Shown: positions 9,338 through 17,537 of the stretch, in pieces
How positions within the stretch are numbered: the first letter of the stretch is position 1
How the letters are laid out: every line of letters begins with the position of its first letter
NCBI GenBank assembly: GCA_024684035.1
Contig: JAIKXQ010000073.1
Coordinates: 1-64,000 of the forward strand
Source of the DNA: Eubacterium sp.
GTDB taxonomy: Bacteria; Bacillota; Clostridia; Lachnospirales; Lachnospiraceae
Direction of reading: 5' to 3'
DNA length: 64,000 nt
Position numbers and translations under genes: made by a program
Notes under the pieces: model-generated
The model's database searches: none
What the model was told of the DNA's origin: nothing
What the model saw: the letters and a program-made list of their open reading frames with translations, nothing else

Positions 9338-10750
9338 ATGGCTCATTGTATGAATTGTGGAAATGAGATTCCTGAGGGAACAAAGTTTTGTCCGGAATGC
9401 GGAGCGAAGGTTCCCGTGCAGGAATCGACATTGATGGGGGCAAATACTTACGCAGAGGGACAGAATCAGCAGAATCAGGATTTAACGCAGGGATTTTTTG
9501 AACAGAATATCAGCAACCCAAATAGTATGTCGCAGGCAAATCAAGCTTTTGAGCCGGTGAAAACAGGATCCGGGATTAAAAGATATGCGAAGTTTTTTGG
9601 TATTGGATTGTTTGTGGTTGCATTGCTTTCTTTTGGCGTGCATATGCCATTCATTTCTATTGTTTTATCCGGTTTGATTATCGGAGTCGCAGTCTTCTGT
9701 CTTCGCCGGAAATATCAGCTGAAAGGATTCACAATAGCTGCTCTGGTATTGTCCAGTCTGTGCCTCTTGAGCGGAGTGGACGCTGCCGGAAAGTATGGTT
9801 TGTTTGATACCCATAATCATGGAGCCGCGAGAGAAGCGAAAGCCGCAGAGACGGAAGTGAAGAATAAAAATTCAAAAACCGGACAGACGAAGAATGCCAA
9901 AGGGACGGAGAAAGCAGTAACGAAAAAAACAACGGTGACGGCACAGCCGACAGAAACGCCTGTGGGAGCAAAGACCGAACGAGAGCAGGCAAGCGATTAT
10001 AATGATGCGACCAATAAAGAATACAGATGCGCAGGATATGTCGTTCATTATCCCTCGACATGGACAGAAGGAGATTCAGAAGGTACGTTTTATTCAGAAA
10101 CAGGAGGGTGTTGCGGTTACTTTAGTGTCGTTAGTGTGGAGGGCAGTTTTAGCACAAAACAGGAATTGGAAGAGAATATAGCAGAGTATCTTGATGGAGT
10201 GAAAGAAGGATTTCAAGATTTTACCTCCTCGGAAATTAGCTACTGTAATCATGATACGACAGGCCTTCCCTGTGCTTTAGTGAAAATTACCGGGACGATA
10301 CAAGACTTAGGTGCAAGCGGAATCGTCATGTATATGATAGACGAAAATAATAAAAGGGTTCTTATCGTTTCATATCTTGAAACTGAGAATACAGAAGTAA
10401 GTCACATGAATGATGCAGTCGAAGCCATGAGTAAGATAACAAAAGACGAATCGGCGGAGAGTAAACAGGAAGGCTCCGGAGATGCGAGAAGTGGTATTCG
10501 ACCTGAAATCAAAGAAGCAATCGATAATTACGAGAGCTTCATGGATAAGTATGTAGAGTTTATGGAATCATATGATTCCTCAGACGCCACGATGCTGATG
10601 GAGTATGCGGATATTCTGGCAGAGTATTCAGAGTTTTCCAAATCCTGGGAGGAGATCAAGGAAGAGGATCTTACGGATGAAGAGCTTGACTACTATCTGG
10701 AAGTTTCATCGAGAGTATCAGAGAAGCTGTTAAAGGTATCGCAAAAATAA
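9338..10750 (+). CDS. Zinc-ribbon membrane protein with C-terminal extracellular domains
   Basis: About 470 residues from ATG 9338 (GAAAGGAGAAGGTT upstream). Residues 4-24 form a zinc ribbon (CMNCG...CPECG). Two or three membrane segments lie at about 90-150 (GLFVVALLSFGV, ISIVLSGLIIGVAVF, IAALVLSSLCLLS). A Lys/Thr-rich linker of about 70 residues leads to a predicted extracytoplasmic beta domain (CAGYVVHYPSTW onward), and the final 80 residues are an acidic helical DUF6591-like tail. Such zinc-ribbon-plus-TM proteins are common in clostridia with unknown function. The domain names are from memory of the families and are moderately secure. Confidence 0.75.
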   Translation: MAHCMNCGNEIPEGTKFCPECGAKVPVQESTLMGANTYAEGQNQQNQDLTQGFFEQNISNPNSMSQANQAFEPVKTGSGIKRYAKFFGIGLFVVALLSFGVHMPFISIVLSGLIIGVAVFCLRRKYQLKGFTIAALVLSSLCLLSGVDAAGKYGLFDTHNHGAAREAKAAETEVKNKNSKTGQTKNAKGTEKAVTKKTTVTAQPTETPVGAKTEREQASDYNDATNKEYRCAGYVVHYPSTWTEGDSEGTFYSETGGCCGYFSVVSVEGSFSTKQELEENIAEYLDGVKEGFQDFTSSEISYCNHDTTGLPCALVKITGTIQDLGASGIVMYMIDENNKRVLIVSYLETENTEVSHMNDAVEAMSKITKDESAESKQEGSGDARSGIRPEIKEAIDNYESFMDKYVEFMESYDSSDATMLMEYADILAEYSEFSKSWEEIKEEDLTDEELDYYLEVSSRVSEKLLKVSQK

Positions 10751-10790
10751 ATAGAGTTAATCTCTGCGATTAATGATTACGAACATACAG

Positions 10791-10820
10791 GGGCGGTCAC
10801 CGTTTGGTGGCCGCCCTTCT
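10791..10820. terminator. Hairpin terminator between convergent genes
   Basis: GGGCGGTCACC and GGTGGCCGCCC pair (one G-U) around GTTT, followed by TTCTTCT. It sits between the + strand zinc-ribbon gene and the minus strand HTH gene. Confidence 0.75.
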
Positions 10821-10876
10821 TCTATTGATGGAAACCGATGGAAGGAATTATGTCTCTGGGATAATTCTTCGCGCGT

Positions 10877-11677
10877 TTACTCTCGCCTCATGCGATCGAC
10901 ATCGCCTTTTAGGAATAGATTTCCGTTTACATTGTTCTTGATGGGCTGCAGTTTGTTTGCTTTGACAAAGTGGCTGATATTCTGCCGGCTGCATTCCAGA
11001 ACTGTGCAGGCCTGAGAGGTGTCGTAGGTATAATTCTGAACGAGGACTTTGATGTCATCGAGCGTCAGAGGAATCGTCTGCCCGGTTTCATATAAGATTT
11101 TGGCTGGGATGTCAATGGAATTATTGAAGGAAAAACAATAGCCGTCCGCCCGGATCATTCCCGATGATTTCAATAATTCATTGCCAAGGACTTTGTCCAT
11201 TTCCGGTATACTTTGCAGCTGTTCCTGCGATAGAACCTTCGTCTCTCCGTTTTGAAAGAAGGCGAGAAGTCGGTTGTCGGGGAGAATCGCAGCTTCCCGA
11301 AGATTTGTCTTCTGACGGCTTTGAACATAATCCGGCAGGGTGTCTGTTTTTCTTATATAGAGGCTGTCCTGGGAACATTTGCCCCGGGAAAGCTCCAGAA
11401 ATTTGATTTCATCATATTCTTTCAGCTTGTGGGTTTTCAGAATACTCTGGATATTCTGACGTCCGCTGGGGATCACTCGTTCCCTGACCCACAGAAAGGA
11501 GAATTCACGGGGGATTGTATAAATCCCCTTCTTTACAAAGGCGGTGAATAGAAACGGCGCGCTCCACTCATCCAGATCGTCTTCCAGTTCGATGACGCAG
11601 GATTTTTCTTTTTCATAATACAGAAGAATGCCGACGCTCAACCTGGTTTCTTCATCGAGGATTTCATAAATTTTCAT
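10877..11677 (-). CDS. HTH protein paired with HipA-like kinase
   Basis: About 266 residues from ATG 11677 (minus), preceded by GAGAGG; an ATG at 11695 is possible. The C-terminus (TSQACTVLECSRQNISHFV, about 220-245) has a helix-turn-helix pattern, and the middle (LREAAILPDNRLLAFFQNGE) recalls DUF2442-type folds. The start lies inside the end of the HipA-like gene (14-bp overlap), so the two are translated together, HipA-like first. The likely role is a DNA-binding antitoxin or repressor for its partner. Classical HipB antitoxins are much shorter (about 90 residues) and encoded upstream, so this is an unusual arrangement. Confidence 0.6.
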   Translation of the reverse strand: MKIYEILDEETRLSVGILLYYEKEKSCVIELEDDLDEWSAPFLFTAFVKKGIYTIPREFSFLWVRERVIPSGRQNIQSILKTHKLKEYDEIKFLELSRGKCSQDSLYIRKTDTLPDYVQSRQKTNLREAAILPDNRLLAFFQNGETKVLSQEQLQSIPEMDKVLGNELLKSSGMIRADGYCFSFNNSIDIPAKILYETGQTIPLTLDDIKVLVQNYTYDTSQACTVLECSRQNISHFVKANKLQPIKNNVNGNLFLKGDVDRMRRE

Positions 11678-12470
11678 AGATTCTGTACCTCTCATAAATC
11701 ATTTTCCAGATGTTTTCCAGGAATGCGTCAGAAAGAACGCTTTCCAGGCCATCAAAAAGATACGTTTTGTCTTCATCTTTGAGATGGTTCGGGAACAGAT
11801 CATTTTTATTCGCAATGAGAGAAAGATTCTCATAGCAGGAATAGGAACCGATGAAATTGTTGCACGGTTTGTCAGCATGAACATCAAAGTGCAACGCTTC
11901 CTGATCGTTTTTGCAGGGATAGATCAGAGAAAGTCCATGATCAAAGAGGGGAGCAATGCGAATGGATTTGCTTCTCGGATTTCGCAGAATTTCTATATTT
12001 GCGCCGTGGCGGTCCCTGTTCAGGATGAAGTAGTCGACAGCGATCATCCGGTCGATGGTCTGCTGCCAGCCGCATCGCACGCAAAAATCATAATGGGATT
12101 CACCGGGCAAAGCATTTGCACGATAATAGTCATCCAGTGCAATTTTGCTCTCGCCTCTTTTTTTGAAATCCTCAGACGCACATACATACGTATCTAAGGG
12201 GCGGCCTTCGACCTCGATCCCGGCGTGAATGAGTTCGTAATCCAGATGCTCGACGCCGAGAAGAGTGAGCAAGCGATCGACAATGATTTCGTTTACACAT
12301 TCATGGCCGATAACGCCTTTTACGGAATCATAATTCGAGAGCTTATAATAGGTTTTTCGTCCATGGAAGAACGATTCAGATTTCAAAAAAGTGCCGGCAG
12401 TACCGCTGGAGCTTCGGACATGAGACCATTTCAGGAAGGAGAGATCCTGCTTTTGATTTATGACATTCAT
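11664..12470 (-). CDS. HipA-like kinase-fold protein
   Basis: 268 residues. The motif FILNRDRHGANIEIL followed by APLFDHGLSL matches the catalytic and metal-binding segments of HipA C-terminal domains (N.DRH..N and FD.G). HipA toxins are Ser/Thr kinases that, in known cases, inactivate glutamyl-tRNA synthetase. The protein is short compared with the about 440 residues of classical HipA and has no obvious HipA N-subdomain or P-loop, so it may be a HipT-like or otherwise reduced form. ATG 12470 has AAGGGAGG nine nt upstream. It is first in a two-gene minus-strand operon with a regulated promoter (12543-12570). Confidence 0.72.
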   Translation of the reverse strand: MNVINQKQDLSFLKWSHVRSSSGTAGTFLKSESFFHGRKTYYKLSNYDSVKGVIGHECVNEIIVDRLLTLLGVEHLDYELIHAGIEVEGRPLDTYVCASEDFKKRGESKIALDDYYRANALPGESHYDFCVRCGWQQTIDRMIAVDYFILNRDRHGANIEILRNPRSKSIRIAPLFDHGLSLIYPCKNDQEALHFDVHADKPCNNFIGSYSCYENLSLIANKNDLFPNHLKDEDKTYLFDGLESVLSDAFLENIWKMIYERYRIYENL

Positions 12471-12512
12471 TGTGTGTGGCCTCCCTTTAATGATAAGTGT
12501 AAGAAAATGCTA

Positions 12513-12570
12513 ATTTGACGTATGACAAATGGAATCAGAATAATTTTATCATATATTTGACGTATGTAAA
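12513..12570 (-). promoter_or_regulatory. Promoter with paired operator boxes for the HipA-like operon
   Basis: The 12-bp box ATTTGACGTATG occurs at 12513-12524 and 12555-12566, exactly 42 bp apart (about four helical turns). Read on the minus strand, TTTACA (12570-12565), a 16-bp spacer and TAAAAT (12548-12543) form a promoter. The distal box overlaps the -35 and spacer; the other lies about 20 nt into the transcript. This is what an autorepressor binding cooperatively would need. The regulator is presumably the HTH partner; that is inference. Confidence 0.6.
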
Positions 12571-12655
12571 ATAACAATACGAAAAAACGAAATATATTTG
12601 TCGACCGACAAGTAAAAACGAAAGAAAGGTAGGCTCGATATCGGGGAAAAGAAAA

Positions 12656-12690
12656 TTAGGTATTGACAAAATACCTAACACGAGTAAAAT
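12656..12690 (+). promoter_or_regulatory. nrtR promoter overlapped by palindromic operator 1
   Basis: TTAGGTATT (12656-12664), five bases, then AATACCTAA (12670-12678) form a perfect 9-5-9 palindrome. It overlaps the -35 TTGACA (12663-12668); after 16 bp comes the -10 TAAAAT (12685-12690). An NrtR bound here would block RNA polymerase. Known NrtR regulators bind lineage-specific palindromes and release DNA on binding ADP-ribose. Confidence 0.75.
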
Positions 12691-12701
12691 GAAGATATAA
12701 G

Positions 12702-12724
12702 TTAAGTATTAAATAAACACCTAA
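12702..12724 (+). promoter_or_regulatory. Second NrtR-type operator
   Basis: TTAAGTATT, five bases, AACACCTAA repeats the 9-5-9 layout of operator 1 with 7 of 9 arm positions paired and the same TTA.GT core. Its centre is 46 bp downstream of operator 1, in the leader of nrtR. Confidence 0.6.
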
Positions 12725-12775
12725 CCTCACGGCGAGAGGTTGATTCGAATTGCAAGCGATACAGGGGAAGAGAAA

Positions 12776-13621
12776 ATGGCAGGAACAGATCTTAGAAATA
12801 GAGATGGACTTACGGAGCAGGAGTTTCTCGCGAAGTACAGCCCGGGGGATTACAAGAGGCCGTCGGTGACGGTGGACACGCTGATCCTTGGAATGAACGA
12901 GGATTATTCAGGGATGAAGATCCTACTGATCAAGAGAGGCGATCATCCATTCATGGGATGCTGGGCACTTCCGGGAGGTTTTGTCTCCGAGAATGAGACG
13001 GCACATCAGGCGGCGGCTAGAGAATTACAGGAGGAAACGGGACTCTCCGGAATTTATCTGGATCAGGTCTACACCTTTTCCAAACCGGACAGAGATCCGA
13101 GGACATGGGTGATATCCATTGCCTATCTGGCGTTGATTCCGGATCTGAGGGAAGTGGAAGGTGCGGATGACGCGGCGGATGCGGCCTGGTTTGATCTCCG
13201 GTTCACGGATGAGAAGATTGAGATCAGCAATGAGGAGAAGGGAGTACAGATCTCCTACGATCTGAGACGTGAGGCATTTCGGAACGGCGCTATGCGGTAC
13301 GAGAATTACATACCTACGCTGACCGGTGAGGATGCCCTTGCATTTGATCATGTGGAGATCCTGATCGAGGCATTCAAGAAACTGCGGAAAGAAATCCTCT
13401 ACAATGATCAGGCCTTCTGCATGGTAGAAGAGAATTTCACCCTTCCGGAACTGCAGGCTGTCTATGAGGCAGTGCTTGGACATGAGTTATACAAGAAGAG
13501 CTTCCGCGATATGGTCAAGGGAAAGGTCTCCGAGACGGGACGAATGAAACAGTCGAAAACGAAGAACGGCAGAAAATGTAAAGAATACAAAATGAGCGAA
13601 TGTGAGGAGGAATTGAGATGA
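12776..13621 (+). CDS. nrtR: NrtR, Nudix-related transcriptional regulator of NAD salvage
   Basis: About 281 residues from ATG 12776 (AGGGGAAGAG upstream). A Nudix domain covers about residues 25-150 with GGFVSENE and RELQEETGL, a box intact enough that some hydrolysis cannot be excluded. The C-terminal about 90 residues (FTLPELQAVYEAVLGHEL, KKSFRDMV) form the winged helix typical of NrtR. Known NrtR proteins repress NAD biosynthesis genes and sense ADP-ribose or related metabolites through the Nudix fold. Here it heads pncA and pncB and lies behind two palindromes, a textbook regulon layout. Its stop overlaps the pncA start (ATGA). The Lys-rich last 30 residues look like a lineage-specific extension. 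Confidence 0.9.
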   Translation: MAGTDLRNRDGLTEQEFLAKYSPGDYKRPSVTVDTLILGMNEDYSGMKILLIKRGDHPFMGCWALPGGFVSENETAHQAAARELQEETGLSGIYLDQVYTFSKPDRDPRTWVISIAYLALIPDLREVEGADDAADAAWFDLRFTDEKIEISNEEKGVQISYDLRREAFRNGAMRYENYIPTLTGEDALAFDHVEILIEAFKKLRKEILYNDQAFCMVEENFTLPELQAVYEAVLGHELYKKSFRDMVKGKVSETGRMKQSKTKNGRKCKEYKMSECEEELR

Positions 13622-14151
13622 GCAAGGTATTGGTAGTGGTTGATATGCAGAAGGATTTTGTGGACGGTGCCCTTCGCAATGAGGAGGCTATTGAGATTGT
13701 TCCCTATGTAAAGGAGAAGATTCGCAAAGCAAAAGAAGAAGGGACAACAGTAATTTTTACACTGGATACACACGACGAAGGCTATATGGGAACCGAGGAA
13801 GGAAAGAATCTTCCGGTTCCGCACTGCATCCGCGGAAGTGAGGGATGGAAGATTCTGGATGAGCTGGAACCGGAGAAATACGGCGACGAGTTTTTTGAGA
13901 AGGAGACCTTCGGATCCACGGCGCTTGCCCGGTATTTCACAGAGAATAAAGAAGAGACTGATGAGGTGGAATTTATCGGCGTTTGCACGGATATCTGCGT
14001 GATCTCTAATGTCCTTCTGACGAAGGCTGTATTGCCAAACAAGGTGATCACGGTAGATGCTGCGGGCTGCGCAGGTGTTACACCGAAGGCTCATCAGACG
14101 GCACTGGATGCCATGAAGGCCTGCCATATCCGGGTGGTAAACGAAGGATAA
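13618..14151 (+). CDS. pncA: Nicotinamidase (isochorismatase family)
   Basis: 177 residues, full length. It deamidates nicotinamide to nicotinate for the Preiss-Handler route. Asp9 (VVDMQ), the metal ligands in DTHDEGY and PHC, and the nucleophile Cys127 (VCTDIC) are in the expected order. The start overlaps the nrtR stop by 4 bp, so it is co-translated with its probable repressor. Product nicotinate is the substrate of PncB, encoded next. Confidence 0.93.
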   Translation: MSKVLVVVDMQKDFVDGALRNEEAIEIVPYVKEKIRKAKEEGTTVIFTLDTHDEGYMGTEEGKNLPVPHCIRGSEGWKILDELEPEKYGDEFFEKETFGSTALARYFTENKEETDEVEFIGVCTDICVISNVLLTKAVLPNKVITVDAAGCAGVTPKAHQTALDAMKACHIRVVNEG

Positions 14152-14335
14152 TGAGACCGAAATGCGGGGCGAATTTCCTGTTCGAGGCTAATCATGGATA
14201 TGAGCTAAGAAAGGAAAAGTTTGAGATTTCCTGATAAAAAAATACGTGCGATCAAAAGCGCAGAAAAACAGAGCCGATTTTGGGATTGAAAACAATAGAA
14301 AAGTTTAAAGATTGAATGGATGGGAGAATAAAACT

Positions 14336-15544
14336 ATGAAATTACAGCCGATTATTACAAGTCTTCTGGAGACAGATCTTTATAAATTCAGTATGGGAAT
14401 GACCATTTATCATCAGTTCCCGTCATATAGAACAACATGGACCTTTAAGTGCAGAAACAAGGATGTGCACTTCACAAAAGAGATGGTGGAAGAGATTCGC
14501 GAACAGATCCGCGCATACTGCAATCTGAAATTCAACGAGGATGAGCTGGAATATCTCGGAAACATTCAGTGGCTGAAACGGGACTATGTGGAATTCCTGA
14601 GACTCTGGCACCCGGTTTTCGAGGACTTCGAGATCACAGATGACGCGCCCTGCGGCCTTGCCATAGAGGCGAAAAGCACCTGGCTGAATTCCTCCATGTA
14701 CGAGATTCCGACGCTGGCTATCGTCAACGAAGTATTTTTCCGCATGAACTACGATTATGAGGATCTGCTCGACTCCTACAAAGAGAGGCTGGAGGCAAAG
14801 TGCAGACGTCTTCGTGAGAATGAGATCTGCCTCGGAAATTTCTCTGAGTTCGGCCTTCGAAGAAGACTCTCTGCCGAGGCACAGGAACTTGCGATTGAGC
14901 AGATCAAGGAGGCCGCAAAGAACAGCAAATCCACGTTTGTCGGAACATCCAACGTTTACCTTGCAAAAAAATACAACATTGCGCCGGTGGGTACCATGGC
15001 TCACGAGTATATCATGTGTGCCGGTCAGGGAAACAACAAACACAATGCCGCCTACTCCAACTGGTACGCCCTGGATGCGTGGATCCGCGAGTATTCGGTA
15101 TTGAATGGAATTGCGCTGACGGATACCATTGGAACGGATATTTTCCTCAAAGATTTCCAGCTCACTTTCGCCACGATGTTCAGCGGTGTGAGACACGACT
15201 CCGGCGATCCCTATGAGTGGGGCGAGAAGATGATCCGTCATTATCAGTCGCTTGGTATCGATCACAAGACCAAGACTCTGCTTTTCTCGGATAGCCTGGA
15301 TTTTGACAAGGCTGCAGCACTGTACGAGCACTTCCACGACAATGCGAAAGTAGCCTTCGGAATCGGCACCTACATTTCCAACGACACGAAGGTTCCTGCT
15401 TTGAATATCGTCATGAAGACAACCGAGTGCAACGGACATCCGGTGGCAAAAATCTCGGATACTCCCGGAAAAGGAATGTGCAAGGACGAGGAATATGTAC
15501 AGTATCTCCAGAGAACGCTGAAGTGGAGACTGGAGAGAGAGTAA
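14336..15544 (+). CDS. pncB: Nicotinate phosphoribosyltransferase
   Basis: About 402 residues from ATG 14336 (GGGAGAAT upstream); the track start 14312 lacks a ribosome binding site. The N-terminal TDLYKFSMG, the central FVGTSNVYLAKKY and SGVRHDSGDP, and FSDSLDFDKA match the type II phosphoribosyltransferase fold of PncB, which makes nicotinate mononucleotide from nicotinate and PRPP with ATP. It completes the salvage module with PncA under NrtR. The 184-nt gap after pncA holds no clear promoter or terminator, so co-transcription is likely. Confidence 0.95.
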   Translation: MKLQPIITSLLETDLYKFSMGMTIYHQFPSYRTTWTFKCRNKDVHFTKEMVEEIREQIRAYCNLKFNEDELEYLGNIQWLKRDYVEFLRLWHPVFEDFEITDDAPCGLAIEAKSTWLNSSMYEIPTLAIVNEVFFRMNYDYEDLLDSYKERLEAKCRRLRENEICLGNFSEFGLRRRLSAEAQELAIEQIKEAAKNSKSTFVGTSNVYLAKKYNIAPVGTMAHEYIMCAGQGNNKHNAAYSNWYALDAWIREYSVLNGIALTDTIGTDIFLKDFQLTFATMFSGVRHDSGDPYEWGEKMIRHYQSLGIDHKTKTLLFSDSLDFDKAAALYEHFHDNAKVAFGIGTYISNDTKVPALNIVMKTTECNGHPVAKISDTPGKGMCKDEEYVQYLQRTLKWRLERE

Positions 15545-15574
15545 AAACTCAGAACAAAAAATATAAAAAAGTGC

Positions 15575-15603
15575 TTGCGTTTCCCCTTGATCCATGTTAT
15601 GAT
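15575..15603 (+). promoter_or_regulatory. Promoter of tRNA-Glu
   Basis: TTGCGT (15575-15580), 17-bp spacer, TATGAT (15598-15603), placing the start of transcription just before the tRNA 5' end at 15611. Confidence 0.6.
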
Positions 15604-15610
15604 CATCTAC

Positions 15611-15682
15611 GGTTGATTGGTCAAGGGGTTAAGACGCCGCCCTCTCACGGCGGAAACAGGGGTTCGATTCCCCTATCAACTG
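15611..15682 (+). tRNA. tRNA-Glu (anticodon CTC)
   Basis: Full cloverleaf: acceptor GGTTGAT pairs with ATCAACT (first pair G-U), the D-arm begins GTCAAGGGG, anticodon stem CCGCC/GGCGG encloses CTCTCAC with anticodon CTC, and the T-arm is AGGGGTTCGATTCCCCT. Discriminator G follows and no CCA is encoded. It reads GAG codons. It has its own promoter and terminator. Confidence 0.93.
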
Positions 15683-15686
15683 CGAA

Positions 15687-15717
15687 GGATGTCGAAGTGA
15701 TTCGACATCCTTTTTTT
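15687..15717 (+). terminator. Terminator of tRNA-Glu
   Basis: Perfect 10-bp stem GGATGTCGAA/TTCGACATCC, GTGA loop, then seven T. Confidence 0.92.
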
Positions 15718-15916
15718 GCGTTCTTAGAAGTTTTTATAAACGGAAAAAGAAAGATACACGGGGTGAATTTGTGGATAAGAGCATGACATATACCCTTAAC
15801 CCGTGGATAACACAATAGAAAACGATAAGAATCGTTGATAAAATACTGTAAAGAAGACTGCTTGATTTCGCGCTGATTGTAAGGAAACACGGAAGGAGAG
15901 GGAGAAAGAATCAGAA

Positions 15917-17335
15917 ATGCTTACCTATGATTTTGAACACATCGACGGACCGATCTATGAATATCTTTACAGATGTATAAAGAACGATATTCTGTCCGGT
16001 AAGCTGAAACCGGATGAGAAGCTTCCCTCCAAGCGGATGTTTGCCAACAACAACGGCATCAGCACCATCACGATTCAGAATGCCTACGATCAGCTGATCA
16101 GTGAGGGGTACGTCTATACGAAGAAGAGAAAGGGCTACTATGTCGCAAACCTGGAAGGTGTGATGCGTCCCGTGGCGGCAGAGGAAGTACATTATGACAT
16201 TGAGCTTCCGAAGTCGGAAGATGTTGAATATGATTTTTCGAGAAACGGCATCAATCCGGATAATTTTCCCTTCACGGTGTGGACCAGGCTGTCGAGGGAA
16301 GTTATGTCCATCCGAAAAGATGATCTGATGACGATTTCCCCGCCCACCGGAGTGCGTGAATTGCGGGAGGCAATTGTGGAACATCTGAAGTCTTTTCGGG
16401 GAATGCTGGTGGATCCCAATCAGATTGTGGTCGGCGCAGGAACGGAGTACCTGTATGGTCTGGTGATTCAGCTTCTTGGAAAAAACAGGAAATTTGCCAT
16501 TGAGAATCCGGGTTACCGGAAACTGACCTGGATCTACAGACAGAGGGACGTGGAATGCCGGTTTGTCTCACTGGATGAAAACGGAATGACTGTGGATGGT
16601 CTGGAAGAGAGTGGAGCGGACGTGGCACATATCTGTCCGAACCATCATTTCCCCACAGGTATCACGATGCCGGCCGGCAGGAGGCATGAAATTCTCTCCT
16701 GGGCGAATGAAAAGGAAGGACGATACATCATCGAGGACGACTACGACAGTGAATTTCGCCTTGAGAGAAAACCGATTCCTACACTCTTTTCTGTTGACGG
16801 TTGTGAAAAAGTCATCTATATGAATACTTTTTCGAAGTCCCTGACCCCAACGATCCGAATCAGTTACATGATTCTGCCGGTGCATCTGGCAAATCGATTT
16901 TACAGGGAGATGTTTTTTTACGCGTGTACGGTTTCCAACTTCGAACAGTATACGCTGGCGCAGTTTATTTCCAGGGGGTACTTCGAGAAGCACATCAATC
17001 GCATGAGACTCTATTATATCCGTCAGCGAAGAAAAATTATCGACGTGATTCGCAGCAGCCATCTGGGTGAGGAGTGCAGGATCATTGAGAATGACTCGGG
17101 GCTTCATTTTCTGGTACAGCTTGATACGGAACTGCCCGATCTCACGGTGGAAGAGAGACTGCAGGAGAAAGGCGTGAAGATCCGTGCCCTCTCAGACTAT
17201 TATTTTACGGAGGAAAACACCAGGCAGCATTGCTTTATTGTGAATTATTCAAATCTGAATGAAAATGAAGTGCTTCAGGTGATGGAGCTGATCAGGCAGA
17301 CACTAAAAGAGGAAGACTGCGAAAATACTTTTTGA
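15917..17335 (+). CDS. MocR/PdxR-type GntR-aminotransferase fusion regulator
   Basis: 472 residues. An N-terminal GntR winged helix (GPIYEYLYRCIKNDILSG, LPSKRMFANNNGIS, about 10-75) is fused to a class I PLP-dependent aminotransferase fold (about 115-460), with the PLP-lysine region TFSKSLTPTIRISYM and HHFPTGITMP visible. Such proteins regulate vitamin B6, GABA or amino-acid genes using PLP or an aldimine as ligand. No pdx or amino-acid gene is adjacent, so the target is unknown. GGAGAGGGAG precedes the start. Confidence 0.9.
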   Translation: MLTYDFEHIDGPIYEYLYRCIKNDILSGKLKPDEKLPSKRMFANNNGISTITIQNAYDQLISEGYVYTKKRKGYYVANLEGVMRPVAAEEVHYDIELPKSEDVEYDFSRNGINPDNFPFTVWTRLSREVMSIRKDDLMTISPPTGVRELREAIVEHLKSFRGMLVDPNQIVVGAGTEYLYGLVIQLLGKNRKFAIENPGYRKLTWIYRQRDVECRFVSLDENGMTVDGLEESGADVAHICPNHHFPTGITMPAGRRHEILSWANEKEGRYIIEDDYDSEFRLERKPIPTLFSVDGCEKVIYMNTFSKSLTPTIRISYMILPVHLANRFYREMFFYACTVSNFEQYTLAQFISRGYFEKHINRMRLYYIRQRRKIIDVIRSSHLGEECRIIENDSGLHFLVQLDTELPDLTVEERLQEKGVKIRALSDYYFTEENTRQHCFIVNYSNLNENEVLQVMELIRQTLKEEDCENTF

Positions 17336-17537
17336 AGAGTTTTGTTACAGATGCCAATTATCCGGGACGATTTCTAGACGATATTTCCTTTACAGGGATT
17401 TTTCCGCTTTTTTTGGGAAAGTCAGAGCGTGATTTGAATTGACAGTCGGAAAAGAAGGATTGCTTTACGTAAGTATACGGGACAATCTGGATTCCGGTTT
17501 TACGTGTGCAGGAAGTTTGATTTGCAGGAGGTCCGGA

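Noticed and set aside
15611-15717. Mobile-element attachment site in tRNA-Glu
   Set aside because: No integrase is adjacent and no duplicated tRNA 3' end was found in the window.
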